Positions 45,884 through 56,273 of a stretch of 64,000 bases of DNA are shown piece by piece. Numbering within the stretch: the stretch's first letter is position 1; each line of letters starts with the position of its first letter. The notes beneath the pieces are model-generated. The model did not search any database. It saw only the letters and a program-made list of their open reading frames with translations, and was not told the DNA's origin. Origin of the DNA: Poseidonocella pacifica. GTDB lineage: Bacteria > Pseudomonadota > Alphaproteobacteria > Rhodobacterales > Rhodobacteraceae. The position numbers and the translations under genes are program-made. The stretch lies in contig NZ_FOJU01000006.1 of NCBI RefSeq assembly GCF_900111875.1, positions 21,419 through 85,418 on the forward strand, given 5' to 3'.

Positions 45884-48800
45884 TCAATTCACCTGAAGCA
45901 CCCGGACTTCGTGAAGATAGGCGCCGGCGCGGTATTCTATGTAGTCGCCGACCTCGGCATCGAGCAGCGCCTGGCCCAGCGGCGTGTGCACTCCAATCAT
46001 GCCAAGGTCGACATCATGGCCGTCCTCGACCAGCGTGATCTCCATCTTGCCGCCGCGATTGCCGCGTTTCTCCAGCCGCACCGTCGATCCGATGGTAACC
46101 ACGGCCCGCCTGTCATCGGCCTGAGAGCGCATCGCTGGCTCTTGGGGCGGCATGGCGTCGTTAGTCGTCGCGGCGCCGCCGAGCGCGAGTTCAGGCTGAG
46201 GGGGCGCGGAGCGCACCGGCTTGCGCTCGGGCCGGGCCATCTGCGGGACGCCGAAGAGGTCCCGGGGCGCGTCCGGCCCCGTCGAGCCTTCGCGGTCGGG
46301 CGTAACAGAGGTGCCATGAGCAGAGGGGCGATCGGAGCCGCCGGAATTTACGTCCTCCGGCTCGGACGCGGTGGAGGAAGGTGTCGGCTTTCGCGTGGTA
46401 TCGGCCGGGGCTTGGCTTAAAATCGTCATCGAGTCACCCTCTGAGGCGGACGCTTGCGCCTCATTGGCAGGCTCACCTGCCGTGGGCGCCTCGCCGGTGA
46501 CAGCGCCAGCCTGCGCAAATGCATCGATGAGGATTACCTCGGTGAACCGGTCGTCGATCGCGGTGACGCCGATTGGCTCGATCTTGAGCCGGTCCAGCGT
46601 CTCGCACAGGTTGGCCCACCAATAGTCGCGGTTGGCCTTCCACTGGCTGCCGAAGACTCGCCAGAAGACCCAGCCCGCTCGCTCGAGTGCCGCCTGCCGG
46701 ATCATGTCGTGCTCCCATACCTCGGGTCCGTGGAACTGGTCCCCGTCGAGCTCAATGGCGAGGCGACGGTCATCGGCCCCCTCGACCACAAGGTCGATGC
46801 TGAAGCCGCCGGCCGCCACTTGCGGGCGGACCCGGTAATTGGCGTCGAGCAGCATCTGAAGCACTTCGCGTTCGAACCCGCTGTCGCAGCGATCGAGTAG
46901 CGTGTCGATCTCGCCGCCGGTCACGACCCGCCCGTCGGGCATCGGGTTGGCGAAGTGCTGGAGGATCTGAGCCTTGATGTCGTTTGGCCTGAGGTCTTCG
47001 AGCTGAACCGAACGCACGAGATAGAGCCGGTCTCTCGCCCGGCTCATCGCCACATTGATGCGTTGCTGGTCTTCTCTTTTTGTTTGGGAGTATGCGTGGC
47101 CCGGCGTGGCAACCATCGACAGGAACACGATAGAACGCTCCTGCCCCTGCATGGTGCGCGCATCGCCGTAGATGATGTGCCTCTCTTCGATCTTCTCGGG
47201 CCCGATCCGATCGTCTTCTACGAGCATTCGGCCGATTTTCTCGGCCTGTTCGCTGCCGATAAGGGAGATGACCCCGATGTCACGGCCGTCATGTCCCGGG
47301 TCCTGAATCAGGCGGGCGATCTCATCGACGATCCAGCGGGCCTCGGACGCATTGGTCTTTCCCTGGCGCGCGGCACCCGGGATGTAGACATCCGCGAGCG
47401 GCGGGTCGAAGCGCTCCGAGGCCTTGGGCACTCGCAGCGGCACCAGCTCGTTGTTGTAGTAGCGTGTCGAGAATTGGATGATCGGCGCCACGCAACGGAA
47501 GTGCTCGCGCAGCATCACGTGGCTGTCCGGGTGCATGCGCTTGGTGATCTCGAAGATTGACGAGTTTTCGTCGATTAGGTCTTTGCCCGGCAGCCCCTCG
47601 AGGAACTCTGCGCGCAACCCGTTGATCTTCTGCATCGAGATACCGACCACGGACGGACTCACCTGTTCCTCGTCACCCACGACAAGGATCTTCTTGCCGC
47701 GCGCGAGGGCGGCCAGCGCGGTGATGTCGCTCTGCGATGCCTCATCGAGAATCACCAGATCGAAGTCGCCGAAATCGGCGGGAAGCTGTTCGGGGATCTT
47801 GTATTCCGGCATGATCCAGACCGGGGCGGCCGCGGAGGCTCGCTTGGCCGCGTCCCGAGCGGCACGGATGAACCGCGGCGCCTTCTTGCCTTTACCGGTG
47901 CCGATCTTGGCCACGGCTTGGGTGAAGGCTTCCATGGCCTGCCGGATGGAGGGCGTCATACGCTCCTTGAGACCGAGAAGCGTGCGGGTCCTGATAAGTT
48001 CCTCGAAGAGACGCCGCCGGCGCTTCATGGCGTCGGCCTTGGCCTTGCGATGATCGTCCCCGTTGCCGAGATCGATGATGCGATTGACCCGGGCACGCAT
48101 CTCGGCCCACGCCCAGGCCTCCTTCCAGGTATCGGGTATGAGATCTGGCGCGGCATCGGGGCGGTCCTCAAGCCGCGCGCGCCATTCTGGCGCGCCGGCC
48201 TCCGAGAGTGCGTCGAGATCGGCGCCCAGTTCTTGCAGCCGCCGGGAGACCTCCGCGAGGCGGCCGAGCTCGGTGGTGATCGCGGCGCGGGCATCGATGA
48301 TGTCGTTGGGATTGGTCTCTTCCCGGCCCAGCGCGCCCGCGAGATTGCCGAGCTCGACTATGACTGGAAGCGTCGCACCCTCGGAAAGCGTCCGAAGCTG
48401 ATCGAGGGCGGGATGCGCGGCATATCCGTCCGGAAGATTGCCGCGGAGCGCGAAGAGGATGTCCGTGCAATTGAGCGAGTTGCGCAAGCCGTCGAGATCG
48501 AGGCCGAAGGGAAAGAGCGCCTCAAGGGCCGTGCAGACATGAGACAGACGTTCCGCGGTCGCGAGGGCCGTGCCGAGTTCCGCCTGTCTGTCTTTCAGGT
48601 ATTGAGCGATTTCATGCGGCCGATCTGGCAGAACGGGAACAAGTTTTTCACCGATCAGGGGGCGCACCGCCAGAAGAATGCGTTCCCGGTTCCGCCGCAG
48701 GTGGTAGGCGTCGAGCACGGACCTCCAGTCGGCGACGGAGGCAGGCGCCGCATCTTTCACGCGGACCGAGCCAATGGCGGATTTGAGAGCTCCGTTGAAG

Positions 48801-51148
48801 ATGCCAAATCCCACCGGCTTCTGGCCGGCCGCGCCGCGATTGACGGCAGCGACGAACTCATCCTCCTTGCAGTTTCCGAGGCCGTATCGCACGACGATGA
48901 TGGCATCGAGGTCCTTGAACCCAGAGAGAAACCCCAGCAACGATTTCAGGTCTGTCCGATCGATCCCGTCTTTCTTGCTCAGCGCGCGCCGGGTAAGGGC
49001 GCGCACGGCTTCAGACTGCTGATCGATGTCGCGGGAGAGTGCCTCGGCTTCGGCGAGGACCCGGGCGGCCTGCTCATCGGCGCCGGCATTGTCGCGCGCC
49101 ATGCGCGGAGCGGTGGAGTAGTCGACGATCTCGCGGTTGTTCCAAGCGAGCTCGGCCTTGTGTGCTGCGATGAGGTCGGCGGTGCCGGGCAGTTCGGATG
49201 GGTCGGGGAGCGTGGCGCCGGCATAGACGATGTCGGCCGCGAGCTCCGGAAGATTGCTCTTGAGCCGCACGAGCACCGCGTCGAGTTGCGCCGGTGGCTG
49301 GCGATCCGGTGCGTCGGTGAACCAGCCATGCGCGAGGGCCTCCTCCTCGAGCAGACCGACGAGATCCATTGGCGTGGGCGTGTCGCCTTTCCACTCAAGC
49401 CGGTCGAGATTGGCCTGCGCGATGCGCGCAAGCGCCTTGTCCGCCTTTCCGGCCGTCTCGTCGCAGTCGATGATCTGCTGCTCGAGTTTTCCCTTTCGGG
49501 CCACAGCGGCGGCGGTGTCGAGGGTGACGACCTCGTGCGACAACTCCTTGACCGCGTCCTGGAGTTGCTGGGCGCTGTCGCGGTCGGTGCCCACGGAGGC
49601 GATGGCGAGGGGCCGCAGGGACTCCGGGAGCTTCTCACGGACGGCCGCGATCGCCTCGGGTGTTCGTGCGGTGACCAGGACGCGCTTTCCGAGCGCCATC
49701 TGGTGGCTGATGATGTTGGCGATGGAATGCGACTTGCCGGTGCCCGGGGGACCGGAGACACAGGCGACGGCCACCTTCGGATCGTCGAGCAGATCGGAGA
49801 TTCGACCTTGCTCGTGGTTGAAGGGGAGCGGGAAGAAATGCACGGGGTGAGCGTTGCCGCCATCGGCGGCGGTGGCCTGGCCCGCGCCGGCGCGCGCCGC
49901 GCCTGCGGCTTCGGCTGTCGGCCGTGGCTCCGCGGTGGCGTAGGTCGATCCGGCGCCGTCTGTCTCTCCGCGTAGCACCGCCATATCGAGGCCGAAGGCG
50001 CTTGTTGCGCGCTTGGGGGCGTCTGGTGGGGTGACTGCGTATCCGCGAAGTGAGGCGGGCACCTCGGCCGTGTCGTCATCGATCTGCTTGCGCAGCGCGC
50101 CGAGGTCGTTGAGCCGTGCCTCGTTGGAGCGCGGGCGGCCGAAAATGGCCCAGCTCGAGGTCACGCGGAACTGTTCTTCGGCGGGAGGCAGCGCCTTGCC
50201 CTCTTCCATCATCTCACGGGTCACGTGCTCGCCGTCGCTGGCGATCTCGCTGGCCACCGTGTCGAGGAGGGGTTCCCAGAGCGCGCCCGAGAAGGGCGTG
50301 AAATCCAGGTTGCCATCGAGAAAGACAGAGAGCTGACCCTGGAGGGTGTGTTGCAGCTTGTGTGAGTTGTCGACCTCGATCTCGATGTAGGGCTTCAGGG
50401 ACAGGCCGGGCGCAAGATCCCGCGGCCGGATAGCGATCACGCCGCCCGGCTCGAGGTCTATGTCGACGAGCTGCTCAATGACCGGCATGTCTATCTTCGC
50501 GCCGCGATGTTTCCAGCGGCCGACGCCGATTCCCCAGACGAGTTCAGGGGGGGCGCCCTCGGAGGTGTGGATTGCGGAGTGGATGGAGAAGAGATTGTTG
50601 TAGAGATCGATGGTCCGGCGAACCGGTTTTTCGTGCTTGGCCCATTCAGCCCAGGGGCCACCGACATATTTCACAAAGTCCCGCCTCATCTCGGGAAGGT
50701 TTTCGGCGTGCAGGATCACCTTTACGCGGCTTTCCGTCGTGACGCCGTTCTCGATGATCGGGCGCACATCATCCGGATCGAGGAGACCGCCCTCGCAGAG
50801 ATCGGACGCTTCTTCGATGTTGACCTCGACAGAGATCGCGGAGCGCATCTGCGGCGCCTTCATGGGGTCCTTGGGCTTGGAGACGAAGAACGCGGCGACG
50901 TGCTCCACGGCGTCAGGTGGCGCGGTTTCGCGCTGCCGTTCGATCCGCATCCAGGCACCGTCGTCGCAGTCGAGGTGAACGCCCGGCGCTTCGTGAAAAT
51001 CGTTTTCGTGAAAGACCCCGAGGCCCGCCTGCATTTCCATCTGGACTTTCTCGCGGGCGCGCAGAACGCCTTCCGCGAAGCCGAGCAGTCCGGCGAGTTT
51101 CTGACGATCCTCGAGGGTCATCTCGGGGGGGGCGAAATGATCTTCCAT
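45884..51148 (-). CDS. SF1 helicase fused to a Vsr-like nuclease and a GreA-type C-terminal domain
   Basis: This is a 1754-residue protein. The N-terminal 440 residues are of unknown fold. An SF1 (Upf1/COG1112-like) helicase follows: Walker A CVSGPPGTGKSHS near 460, a long helical insertion, DEASQSD near 1133, GDEEQVSP, and RINVAMSRARDRLYLVR near 1370. Then comes a Vsr/DUF559-like nuclease (about 1420-1530) with FSIDLVVEG and LAIELDGDQFHG. A low-complexity linker leads to residues 1684-1754, which align in pattern with the GreA/GreB C-terminal domain (VTIGSTVRL, then TPLGQALLDAEVGDYIEY). It is likely a phage-defence nuclease-helicase; the GreA-like tail hints at contact with RNA polymerase. 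Confidence 0.85.
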   Translation of the reverse strand: MEDHFAPPEMTLEDRQKLAGLLGFAEGVLRAREKVQMEMQAGLGVFHENDFHEAPGVHLDCDDGAWMRIERQRETAPPDAVEHVAAFFVSKPKDPMKAPQMRSAISVEVNIEEASDLCEGGLLDPDDVRPIIENGVTTESRVKVILHAENLPEMRRDFVKYVGGPWAEWAKHEKPVRRTIDLYNNLFSIHSAIHTSEGAPPELVWGIGVGRWKHRGAKIDMPVIEQLVDIDLEPGGVIAIRPRDLAPGLSLKPYIEIEVDNSHKLQHTLQGQLSVFLDGNLDFTPFSGALWEPLLDTVASEIASDGEHVTREMMEEGKALPPAEEQFRVTSSWAIFGRPRSNEARLNDLGALRKQIDDDTAEVPASLRGYAVTPPDAPKRATSAFGLDMAVLRGETDGAGSTYATAEPRPTAEAAGAARAGAGQATAADGGNAHPVHFFPLPFNHEQGRISDLLDDPKVAVACVSGPPGTGKSHSIANIISHQMALGKRVLVTARTPEAIAAVREKLPESLRPLAIASVGTDRDSAQQLQDAVKELSHEVVTLDTAAAVARKGKLEQQIIDCDETAGKADKALARIAQANLDRLEWKGDTPTPMDLVGLLEEEALAHGWFTDAPDRQPPAQLDAVLVRLKSNLPELAADIVYAGATLPDPSELPGTADLIAAHKAELAWNNREIVDYSTAPRMARDNAGADEQAARVLAEAEALSRDIDQQSEAVRALTRRALSKKDGIDRTDLKSLLGFLSGFKDLDAIIVVRYGLGNCKEDEFVAAVNRGAAGQKPVGFGIFNGALKSAIGSVRVKDAAPASVADWRSVLDAYHLRRNRERILLAVRPLIGEKLVPVLPDRPHEIAQYLKDRQAELGTALATAERLSHVCTALEALFPFGLDLDGLRNSLNCTDILFALRGNLPDGYAAHPALDQLRTLSEGATLPVIVELGNLAGALGREETNPNDIIDARAAITTELGRLAEVSRRLQELGADLDALSEAGAPEWRARLEDRPDAAPDLIPDTWKEAWAWAEMRARVNRIIDLGNGDDHRKAKADAMKRRRRLFEELIRTRTLLGLKERMTPSIRQAMEAFTQAVAKIGTGKGKKAPRFIRAARDAAKRASAAAPVWIMPEYKIPEQLPADFGDFDLVILDEASQSDITALAALARGKKILVVGDEEQVSPSVVGISMQKINGLRAEFLEGLPGKDLIDENSSIFEITKRMHPDSHVMLREHFRCVAPIIQFSTRYYNNELVPLRVPKASERFDPPLADVYIPGAARQGKTNASEARWIVDEIARLIQDPGHDGRDIGVISLIGSEQAEKIGRMLVEDDRIGPEKIEERHIIYGDARTMQGQERSIVFLSMVATPGHAYSQTKREDQQRINVAMSRARDRLYLVRSVQLEDLRPNDIKAQILQHFANPMPDGRVVTGGEIDTLLDRCDSGFEREVLQMLLDANYRVRPQVAAGGFSIDLVVEGADDRRLAIELDGDQFHGPEVWEHDMIRQAALERAGWVFWRVFGSQWKANRDYWWANLCETLDRLKIEPIGVTAIDDRFTEVILIDAFAQAGAVTGEAPTAGEPANEAQASASEGDSMTILSQAPADTTRKPTPSSTASEPEDVNSGGSDRPSAHGTSVTPDREGSTGPDAPRDLFGVPQMARPERKPVRSAPPQPELALGGAATTNDAMPPQEPAMRSQADDRRAVVTIGSTVRLEKRGNRGGKMEITLVEDGHDVDLGMIGVHTPLGQALLDAEVGDYIEYRAGAYLHEVRVLQVN

Positions 51149-51347
51149 ATGAAATTCGCTCTCCTTGCCTCTGTCTGTCCTGCCGAAGCGTTGGGCCTTC
51201 CCGAGAGAAGATTTCAGGTCCCGATTCGGCTACACGACGGACATAGTGGACAGAATGCCAACGCTGATAGGAAATGTCAGCCTTGTCTGGGCCTGGTATT
51301 CCTCGTCTTGGTTATCACACGGCATTGTCGCCCATCTCTGCTGACAA

Positions 51348-51387
51348 CGATTTGCTCGACAAGGAATAATCAATCGGCGCGTCTCGC
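51348..51387 (+). repeat. 40-bp island repeat, copy 2
   Basis: It matches 35055-35094 at 38 of 40 bases and encodes the same DLLDKE-stop ending, without any gene body before it. It lies in the 260-bp gap between the helicase-nuclease start and the end of the YhaN-like gene, where nothing else is recognisable. Confidence 0.75.
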
Positions 51388-51408
51388 CACCATCCCATGA
51401 GGTCCGGT

Positions 51409-54400
51409 TCAGGCCGCTGCGACATCCCGGCCGGGCAACTCGATCACCCGCACACCGCTGATCCGGTCGCGTGCCATCTCCACCAGATGCGCGTGATGGG
51501 TGAACAGGATGGCCTGTCCGCGGCTGCCCAACTCTGCCGTCAGATCGAGGGCGGCGGCGGCGCGCTGATCGTCGAAGCTCTCAAGGATGTCGTCCGTGAC
51601 GAATGGCAGCGGCCCGGCGTCGCGCACGAAGGCCGCGTTGCCCGCGATGCGCAGCGCGAGATAGAGTTGTGCGCGCGTTCCCGTCGACATCCCGTCGGCC
51701 GGCACCGAACGTCCCTCAGAGATCCCGACAAGCCTTTCGTCCTGCCCCTGCACCCATGTGTCGAGCCGGGACCAGACGCCGCCGGTTAGCCGGCGGAACG
51801 CAGCCTCGGTGTCGGCCAGCATCGGGCCCCGGCGGTTTTCACCAAGACGCCGCAAAGCGGTCCGCGCAGCTGCTGCGGCGATCGCGCGCGCTATCGCCTC
51901 TCGTGCGCCGCCGGTCAGGTCTTCCAGGATCGCGGCCCGCTCTTGATCGGCCTCCGCCCCGCCGCCGGCCTTCAGAGCGGAGGCAAGCTTCTGCTGCGCG
52001 GCGCCGGCTTCTCGGTCCGCGGCAGCGCTCGCATCTTCGGCGCGTGTCAGGTCGTCAGCGAGTCCGGCACGTCGAGCCGGATCGAGGATCGCCTCTTCTT
52101 CGTCGAGCCTCACCGCATCGAGGTCCCGTCCGGTCTCGGAGATCTCCGCCTCCGCGCGTTGTCGCTCGCGACGCAGGCTGTCCCGCTCCTCGAGCCTGGT
52201 GACAAGTTGGTCGGGCGACACGTCGTCGGGCATTTCCTGACCGGCCAGTAATCCCGATATGCGCCTTGCCGCCAGCTCCTGCGCCGCGCGTGCGTGTTCT
52301 ACCGCGGTTGCAGCGTCGTCACGCTGCTTGGTGGCGGCGACGATCTCCGCCGCAATGCGCTCCGCCTGGGTCCGGCGCTGGCGTGCCGCCCGCACCAGCG
52401 CCTCGGCGGTGACGGCAGGCCCGATTACCTCGCGAATGCGCGGTGCGACCGCCTCGAAGGTTTCCAGCGCCTGCTCCATACGCCCGATCCGGTGATCCAG
52501 TTCGCGCACCTGATCCAGGGTATTGGTGAGCTCGGCGGCCACCGGCAGGGCCTCGCGCAGGGCGACCGGGGACATCCGCGCGGCCCAGGTTCCTGCTGTC
52601 ACCTCGGCCAGAGCTTCCTTGCGCGCCGCGAGCCGCTCCTGCGCACGCTTCACCTTCCGGTCCAATTCGGCCCTCTGTTCCTCTTTGGTCTGCCAGCGCG
52701 CGAGGGCCGTCCCGGCCTCGCGCAGCTCCGACAGTCGCGCCTTCGCGGCGACGCCAAGGGGCATGTCGTCCAGAGACGCACTGCTCCCCGCCAGAGCCTC
52801 TCTCACATTGAGTTCCAGATCTGCCTTTCGCTCCTCCGCCCGCCCGAGTGCAGCAGTGGCGGCGCGCTGCCGTTCTGCCGCCTCCAGCGCGAGCGTCAGC
52901 TCCCGGCGGCGCGGCAGAAACGACTCCGGCGGGGTGCTTGGGTCGAGCAAGAGACGCGGCGCGAGCGCCGCAAGCCGGTCACTCCCGGCCTCGCTCTCTG
53001 CCAGTGCTGCCACGGCGGAACGCCCGGCGACGGCCTCCTCTGCGCGGGCCATTTCAAGCTCCTCGGACCGGCGCAACAGTAGGGCGCGCGCCTCGGCCCC
53101 CTCCGCGTGGGCTGCCGTGGCCTCGTCGTCAGCGCGCATCGCGGCCTCGAATGTCTCGGCTGTTTCCTCATCGAGGGCCGCGCGGTGGGTGGACCATGCG
53201 TGTTCCCGCGCGCGCCTGCGGCGCTGGATTTCCGCGATGTCCATCGCTGCGGGGTTGGTCGCGGCGGCAGTGTAGCACGCTTCGGCTGCTTCACGCGCGG
53301 CAATCGCATCGTCGCGTTGTTTCTCCGCAACCGCCTGTGCATCGGCGGTTCGCGCTACCGCCTGCACCGTCGCCGAGACCTCCTCCTCGGTCGGGAGGCC
53401 CTCCGGCGCCACATCTGTCTTCCAGCCTTCTGGAAGGCCCGCCGCCGCCATCTCGGTCGCCGAGACGGCCTCCGCCTCTCTTTCTCGAAGGGCCTCCACA
53501 TCCGGGGCCTTGGTGCTCAGGCGGTCCCACGCCTCGGCCAGAGCCGCTTCTCCCTGTGGGGTGCGCGGCGCATCGCCTTGCCCATCCTCCGCGTCGGCCA
53601 GTGCCTCCTGCGCGCCGCGCAGATCGTGCTCCGCGTCCCTCACCTCCTGAAGCTGCGACGCCAGGAGATCAAGCGTTGCCGGAGCAAGACGCATGTCTTC
53701 AGCTGCCGCCTCTGGGCCGCCCAAGCGTCCCGCCAACGCGCCAGCCGCTGTCGCGAGTCGGTCGCGCTCTGCGCGTCGTTTCTCCAGATCTGCCTCGGCC
53801 CCCGCAACGCGCAGCAGCAGCGGCTGGTCGTCGAACCGCAGCCCGTCCAGATCGTCGAGCAACGGGCCAAGATCGAGCCCTTCCGGATCGGGCATCAGCT
53901 CCTCCGACAGCAGCCTGGACGCTTCGGCACGATCCTCCGTGGCGCGGCGTTCTCGTTCTGCGGCCTCTCGCGCTTTCGCGGCGACGCGCACCACCTCATG
54001 CGCGGCCCCCTGCGCCAGGTCGGGACCGGCGGGATAGCTCGCCAGAGCTTCTGCCAGATCAGCCTGACGCGCACGAAGGTCCCGCCGGCGCGCTGCCGCC
54101 TCGGCGTAGGCGATCGCCCGGCGCGACGCGGCCACGGCCTCGCGCGCATCTTGCGCGGCCGCCTCGCGGGCCGCCGCCTCGGTGCGGAGTTCGTCAAAGC
54201 GCATCGGCGAGAGCCGCCGCTCGCGCATCTCTGTCTCCAGCTCCTTCAGCCGTCGTTTCGCGACCGGGAGCACCTGCGCGCTGCCGCCCTTCTTGTAGAA
54301 GTGCTCGACATCCTCGCTGACCTCGTCCAGCGCGCGCGACAAGCCGGAAAGCCCACTGGTGCCGGCATGGAGTAGGCGGCCGAGATTGCCCTTCGCGGCG

Positions 54401-54819
54401 GCGATTTCCTCGCCGCCCGACCGCAACACGGCATCGTCCAGCGAAAAGCGGGTGCGGTAGGCGTCCCGGTCGAGCCCATGGAGCAATGCCGCCAAGCGGT
54501 GCTCGGCCATCTCGCGTCCACCGTCATCTGTTAGGGAGCCGGTGTTTCGTGCAGTGCGTTGCAGCACGAGCGGCCCTTCCGCCGTCTCGACCTCGGCCCC
54601 GACGAGCAGGTCCTTGCGCTCGAAGCGGAAGGCATACGGGTGGCCCTGCCTCTGGAACCCGTAGAGCAAGTCGAGCCAGGCGGCGAAGGCGGTGCTCTTG
54701 CCGGCCTCGTTGGGTCCGAAGACGACCGTGACGTCCGTCCTCTCGCCCGCGGCTCCGAAATCCAGAGAAATGCCCTCGAAGCGGCCGTAGCGCGCGAGGT
54801 CGAGCCGGCGCAGCCTCAT
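51409..54819 (-). CDS. YhaN/SbcC-like AAA ATPase
   Basis: The protein has 1136 residues. The N-terminal half-domain carries Walker A VFGPNEAGKSTAF (about 33-45), followed by the Q-loop region. The middle 800 residues are long Ala/Glu/Arg-rich coiled coils. The C-terminal half-domain has GMSTGTRAQLYLALR as the signature and VTDDILESFDDQRAA as Walker B, then ILFTHHAHLVEMA. This is the SbcC/Rad50 architecture in its YhaN (COG4717) form. The start ATG overlaps the phosphoesterase stop by 4 bp (ATGA), as in SbcDC-type operons, so the two should form a DNA-end-processing complex. Confidence 0.9.
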   Translation of the reverse strand: MRLRRLDLARYGRFEGISLDFGAAGERTDVTVVFGPNEAGKSTAFAAWLDLLYGFQRQGHPYAFRFERKDLLVGAEVETAEGPLVLQRTARNTGSLTDDGGREMAEHRLAALLHGLDRDAYRTRFSLDDAVLRSGGEEIAAAKGNLGRLLHAGTSGLSGLSRALDEVSEDVEHFYKKGGSAQVLPVAKRRLKELETEMRERRLSPMRFDELRTEAAAREAAAQDAREAVAASRRAIAYAEAAARRRDLRARQADLAEALASYPAGPDLAQGAAHEVVRVAAKAREAAERERRATEDRAEASRLLSEELMPDPEGLDLGPLLDDLDGLRFDDQPLLLRVAGAEADLEKRRAERDRLATAAGALAGRLGGPEAAAEDMRLAPATLDLLASQLQEVRDAEHDLRGAQEALADAEDGQGDAPRTPQGEAALAEAWDRLSTKAPDVEALREREAEAVSATEMAAAGLPEGWKTDVAPEGLPTEEEVSATVQAVARTADAQAVAEKQRDDAIAAREAAEACYTAAATNPAAMDIAEIQRRRRAREHAWSTHRAALDEETAETFEAAMRADDEATAAHAEGAEARALLLRRSEELEMARAEEAVAGRSAVAALAESEAGSDRLAALAPRLLLDPSTPPESFLPRRRELTLALEAAERQRAATAALGRAEERKADLELNVREALAGSSASLDDMPLGVAAKARLSELREAGTALARWQTKEEQRAELDRKVKRAQERLAARKEALAEVTAGTWAARMSPVALREALPVAAELTNTLDQVRELDHRIGRMEQALETFEAVAPRIREVIGPAVTAEALVRAARQRRTQAERIAAEIVAATKQRDDAATAVEHARAAQELAARRISGLLAGQEMPDDVSPDQLVTRLEERDSLRRERQRAEAEISETGRDLDAVRLDEEEAILDPARRAGLADDLTRAEDASAAADREAGAAQQKLASALKAGGGAEADQERAAILEDLTGGAREAIARAIAAAAARTALRRLGENRRGPMLADTEAAFRRLTGGVWSRLDTWVQGQDERLVGISEGRSVPADGMSTGTRAQLYLALRIAGNAAFVRDAGPLPFVTDDILESFDDQRAAAALDLTAELGSRGQAILFTHHAHLVEMARDRISGVRVIELPGRDVAAA

Positions 54820-56030
54820 GTTCCCTCCGCCAGTGCCAGACGCGCCGCGACGGCCGCCAGGCCTTCCTCTATCAGGTCATCCAACTCTCCGGGGTCAAGC
54901 ACTTCGCGCAATTCTGCCGGCAAAACGTCCCGGAGGTCCGTCAGCAACCGCTCCGCCTCATCCCTGAAGCCGGGGCTTAGCGCCTCCTCCCGCATCGCGG
55001 CCGCGAGATCACCGACGAGAGCGGGCGCGGCGGGCGCCTGTCCGGGCTTAATGATCACGCGATCGAGATGCAGTCCCTCCAAGTCCTCGGCCAGCACCCC
55101 GAGGAAGCGCGCCGCCTCACCGGAACGCGCCGAGTAGACCTGCGCACCGGGCCCCGATAGCGTGACCCGCAGCACCGACGGGCCATCGCCGACGCGGGCG
55201 GTAGCCAGCGCTTCGCGCACCCGGTCAGCCTGGGCATCCTGCGCCTCTTCCGCTGGCATAGGCACCTCGATCTCGCGAAATGCTACCAGTTCGACGGGGA
55301 TTGCTTCGGCCCGCGCTCCATGACCGTCGATCTCGACAAGCGTAACCGAACCACCTTCCGTCTCGCGAATGTGCCGACCCTGGGGAATGCCTGCCATAAC
55401 CGCGAGCACGCCATCGCCGCGCCACTCCTGTCGCTTGTGGATGTGCCCCAGCGCCCAATAGTCGTAGCCGTGGCCGAGCAACTCGGAGACCGAGCAGGGC
55501 GCGTAGGGATCATGCCCGCTCGTCCCGTCCGGCGAGCAGTGCATTACGCCAACGTTGATCCGTCCTGGAACTGGCGCCGGATATCGGGGCAGGAAGCTCC
55601 GCGTCTCGGGCTGGCCGCCATGCGACAGGCCGTGGTAGCTCACGCCGCCCACGTCAACCGTGGGCCGGTTATGATCGAGGAGCATCACATTATCCCCGAG
55701 TGGGCCGTATCGCCCATGATCGAGCAGCCCGTCGTGGTTGCCGCGGATCAGGATCGCCGGGATGCCAGCAGCACCCAGTCGCGACAACGCTACCGTCAGC
55801 ACCGTCCTCGCTGCGACATCAGGCACGCCATTGTCGAAAACATCCCCTGCCAAAACCAGCGCATCGACCTCTTTCTCGATAGCGATATCGACGATTTGCC
55901 GCAGGACGTCCCGCGACGCCGTGCGCAATCGTTCCCCGAGAATGGGATCACGAAGCGCCACGGAACGGAGCGGAGAATCGAGGTGAAGATCAGAGGCGTG
56001 CAAAATGCGCATGCGCGGAAGGATACTCAT
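54816..56030 (-). CDS. YhaO/SbcD-like metallophosphoesterase
   Basis: This is a 404-residue calcineurin-like phosphoesterase. The metal-binding motifs are ILHASDLHLDSP, LVLAGDVFDN, IRGNHDGL, MHCSPDG (GxxH-type position) and GHIHKRQ. A C-terminal cap domain follows. It is the presumed nuclease subunit of the complex with the YhaN-like ATPase. ATG 56030 has a GAGGT upstream; ATG 56012 (MRILHASDLH) is equally compatible with the family. It is transcribed away from the Gabija-like pair across 244 bp. Confidence 0.9.
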   Translation of the reverse strand: MSILPRMRILHASDLHLDSPLRSVALRDPILGERLRTASRDVLRQIVDIAIEKEVDALVLAGDVFDNGVPDVAARTVLTVALSRLGAAGIPAILIRGNHDGLLDHGRYGPLGDNVMLLDHNRPTVDVGGVSYHGLSHGGQPETRSFLPRYPAPVPGRINVGVMHCSPDGTSGHDPYAPCSVSELLGHGYDYWALGHIHKRQEWRGDGVLAVMAGIPQGRHIRETEGGSVTLVEIDGHGARAEAIPVELVAFREIEVPMPAEEAQDAQADRVREALATARVGDGPSVLRVTLSGPGAQVYSARSGEAARFLGVLAEDLEGLHLDRVIIKPGQAPAAPALVGDLAAAMREEALSPGFRDEAERLLTDLRDVLPAELREVLDPGELDDLIEEGLAAVAARLALAEGT

Positions 56031-56273
56031 TCGCTTGAAGACCTCAACTCATTGCGCTGGGTTGCGCGCCCCCTTCGTCCACGAGCTCGCGTCTTTTCGA
56101 TCCTCAACTTATCTGGACGCATGACCCGTGGCATGCGACGTCGAGGTAGATTGAGCATCAGGCGGACTGGTCGAGGCACGTGCTAATTGCAACCGACTCA
56201 AGAGAGACGAAGAAAATGAATGGCTTGACGCGATCTTGGCGGTAAAAGAATTCGAGACAATCCGCGGACGAGC

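Noticed and set aside
47918..49975. 685-codon plus-strand frame opposite the helicase-nuclease gene
   Set aside because: Antisense shadow; helicase motifs on the minus strand continue straight through.
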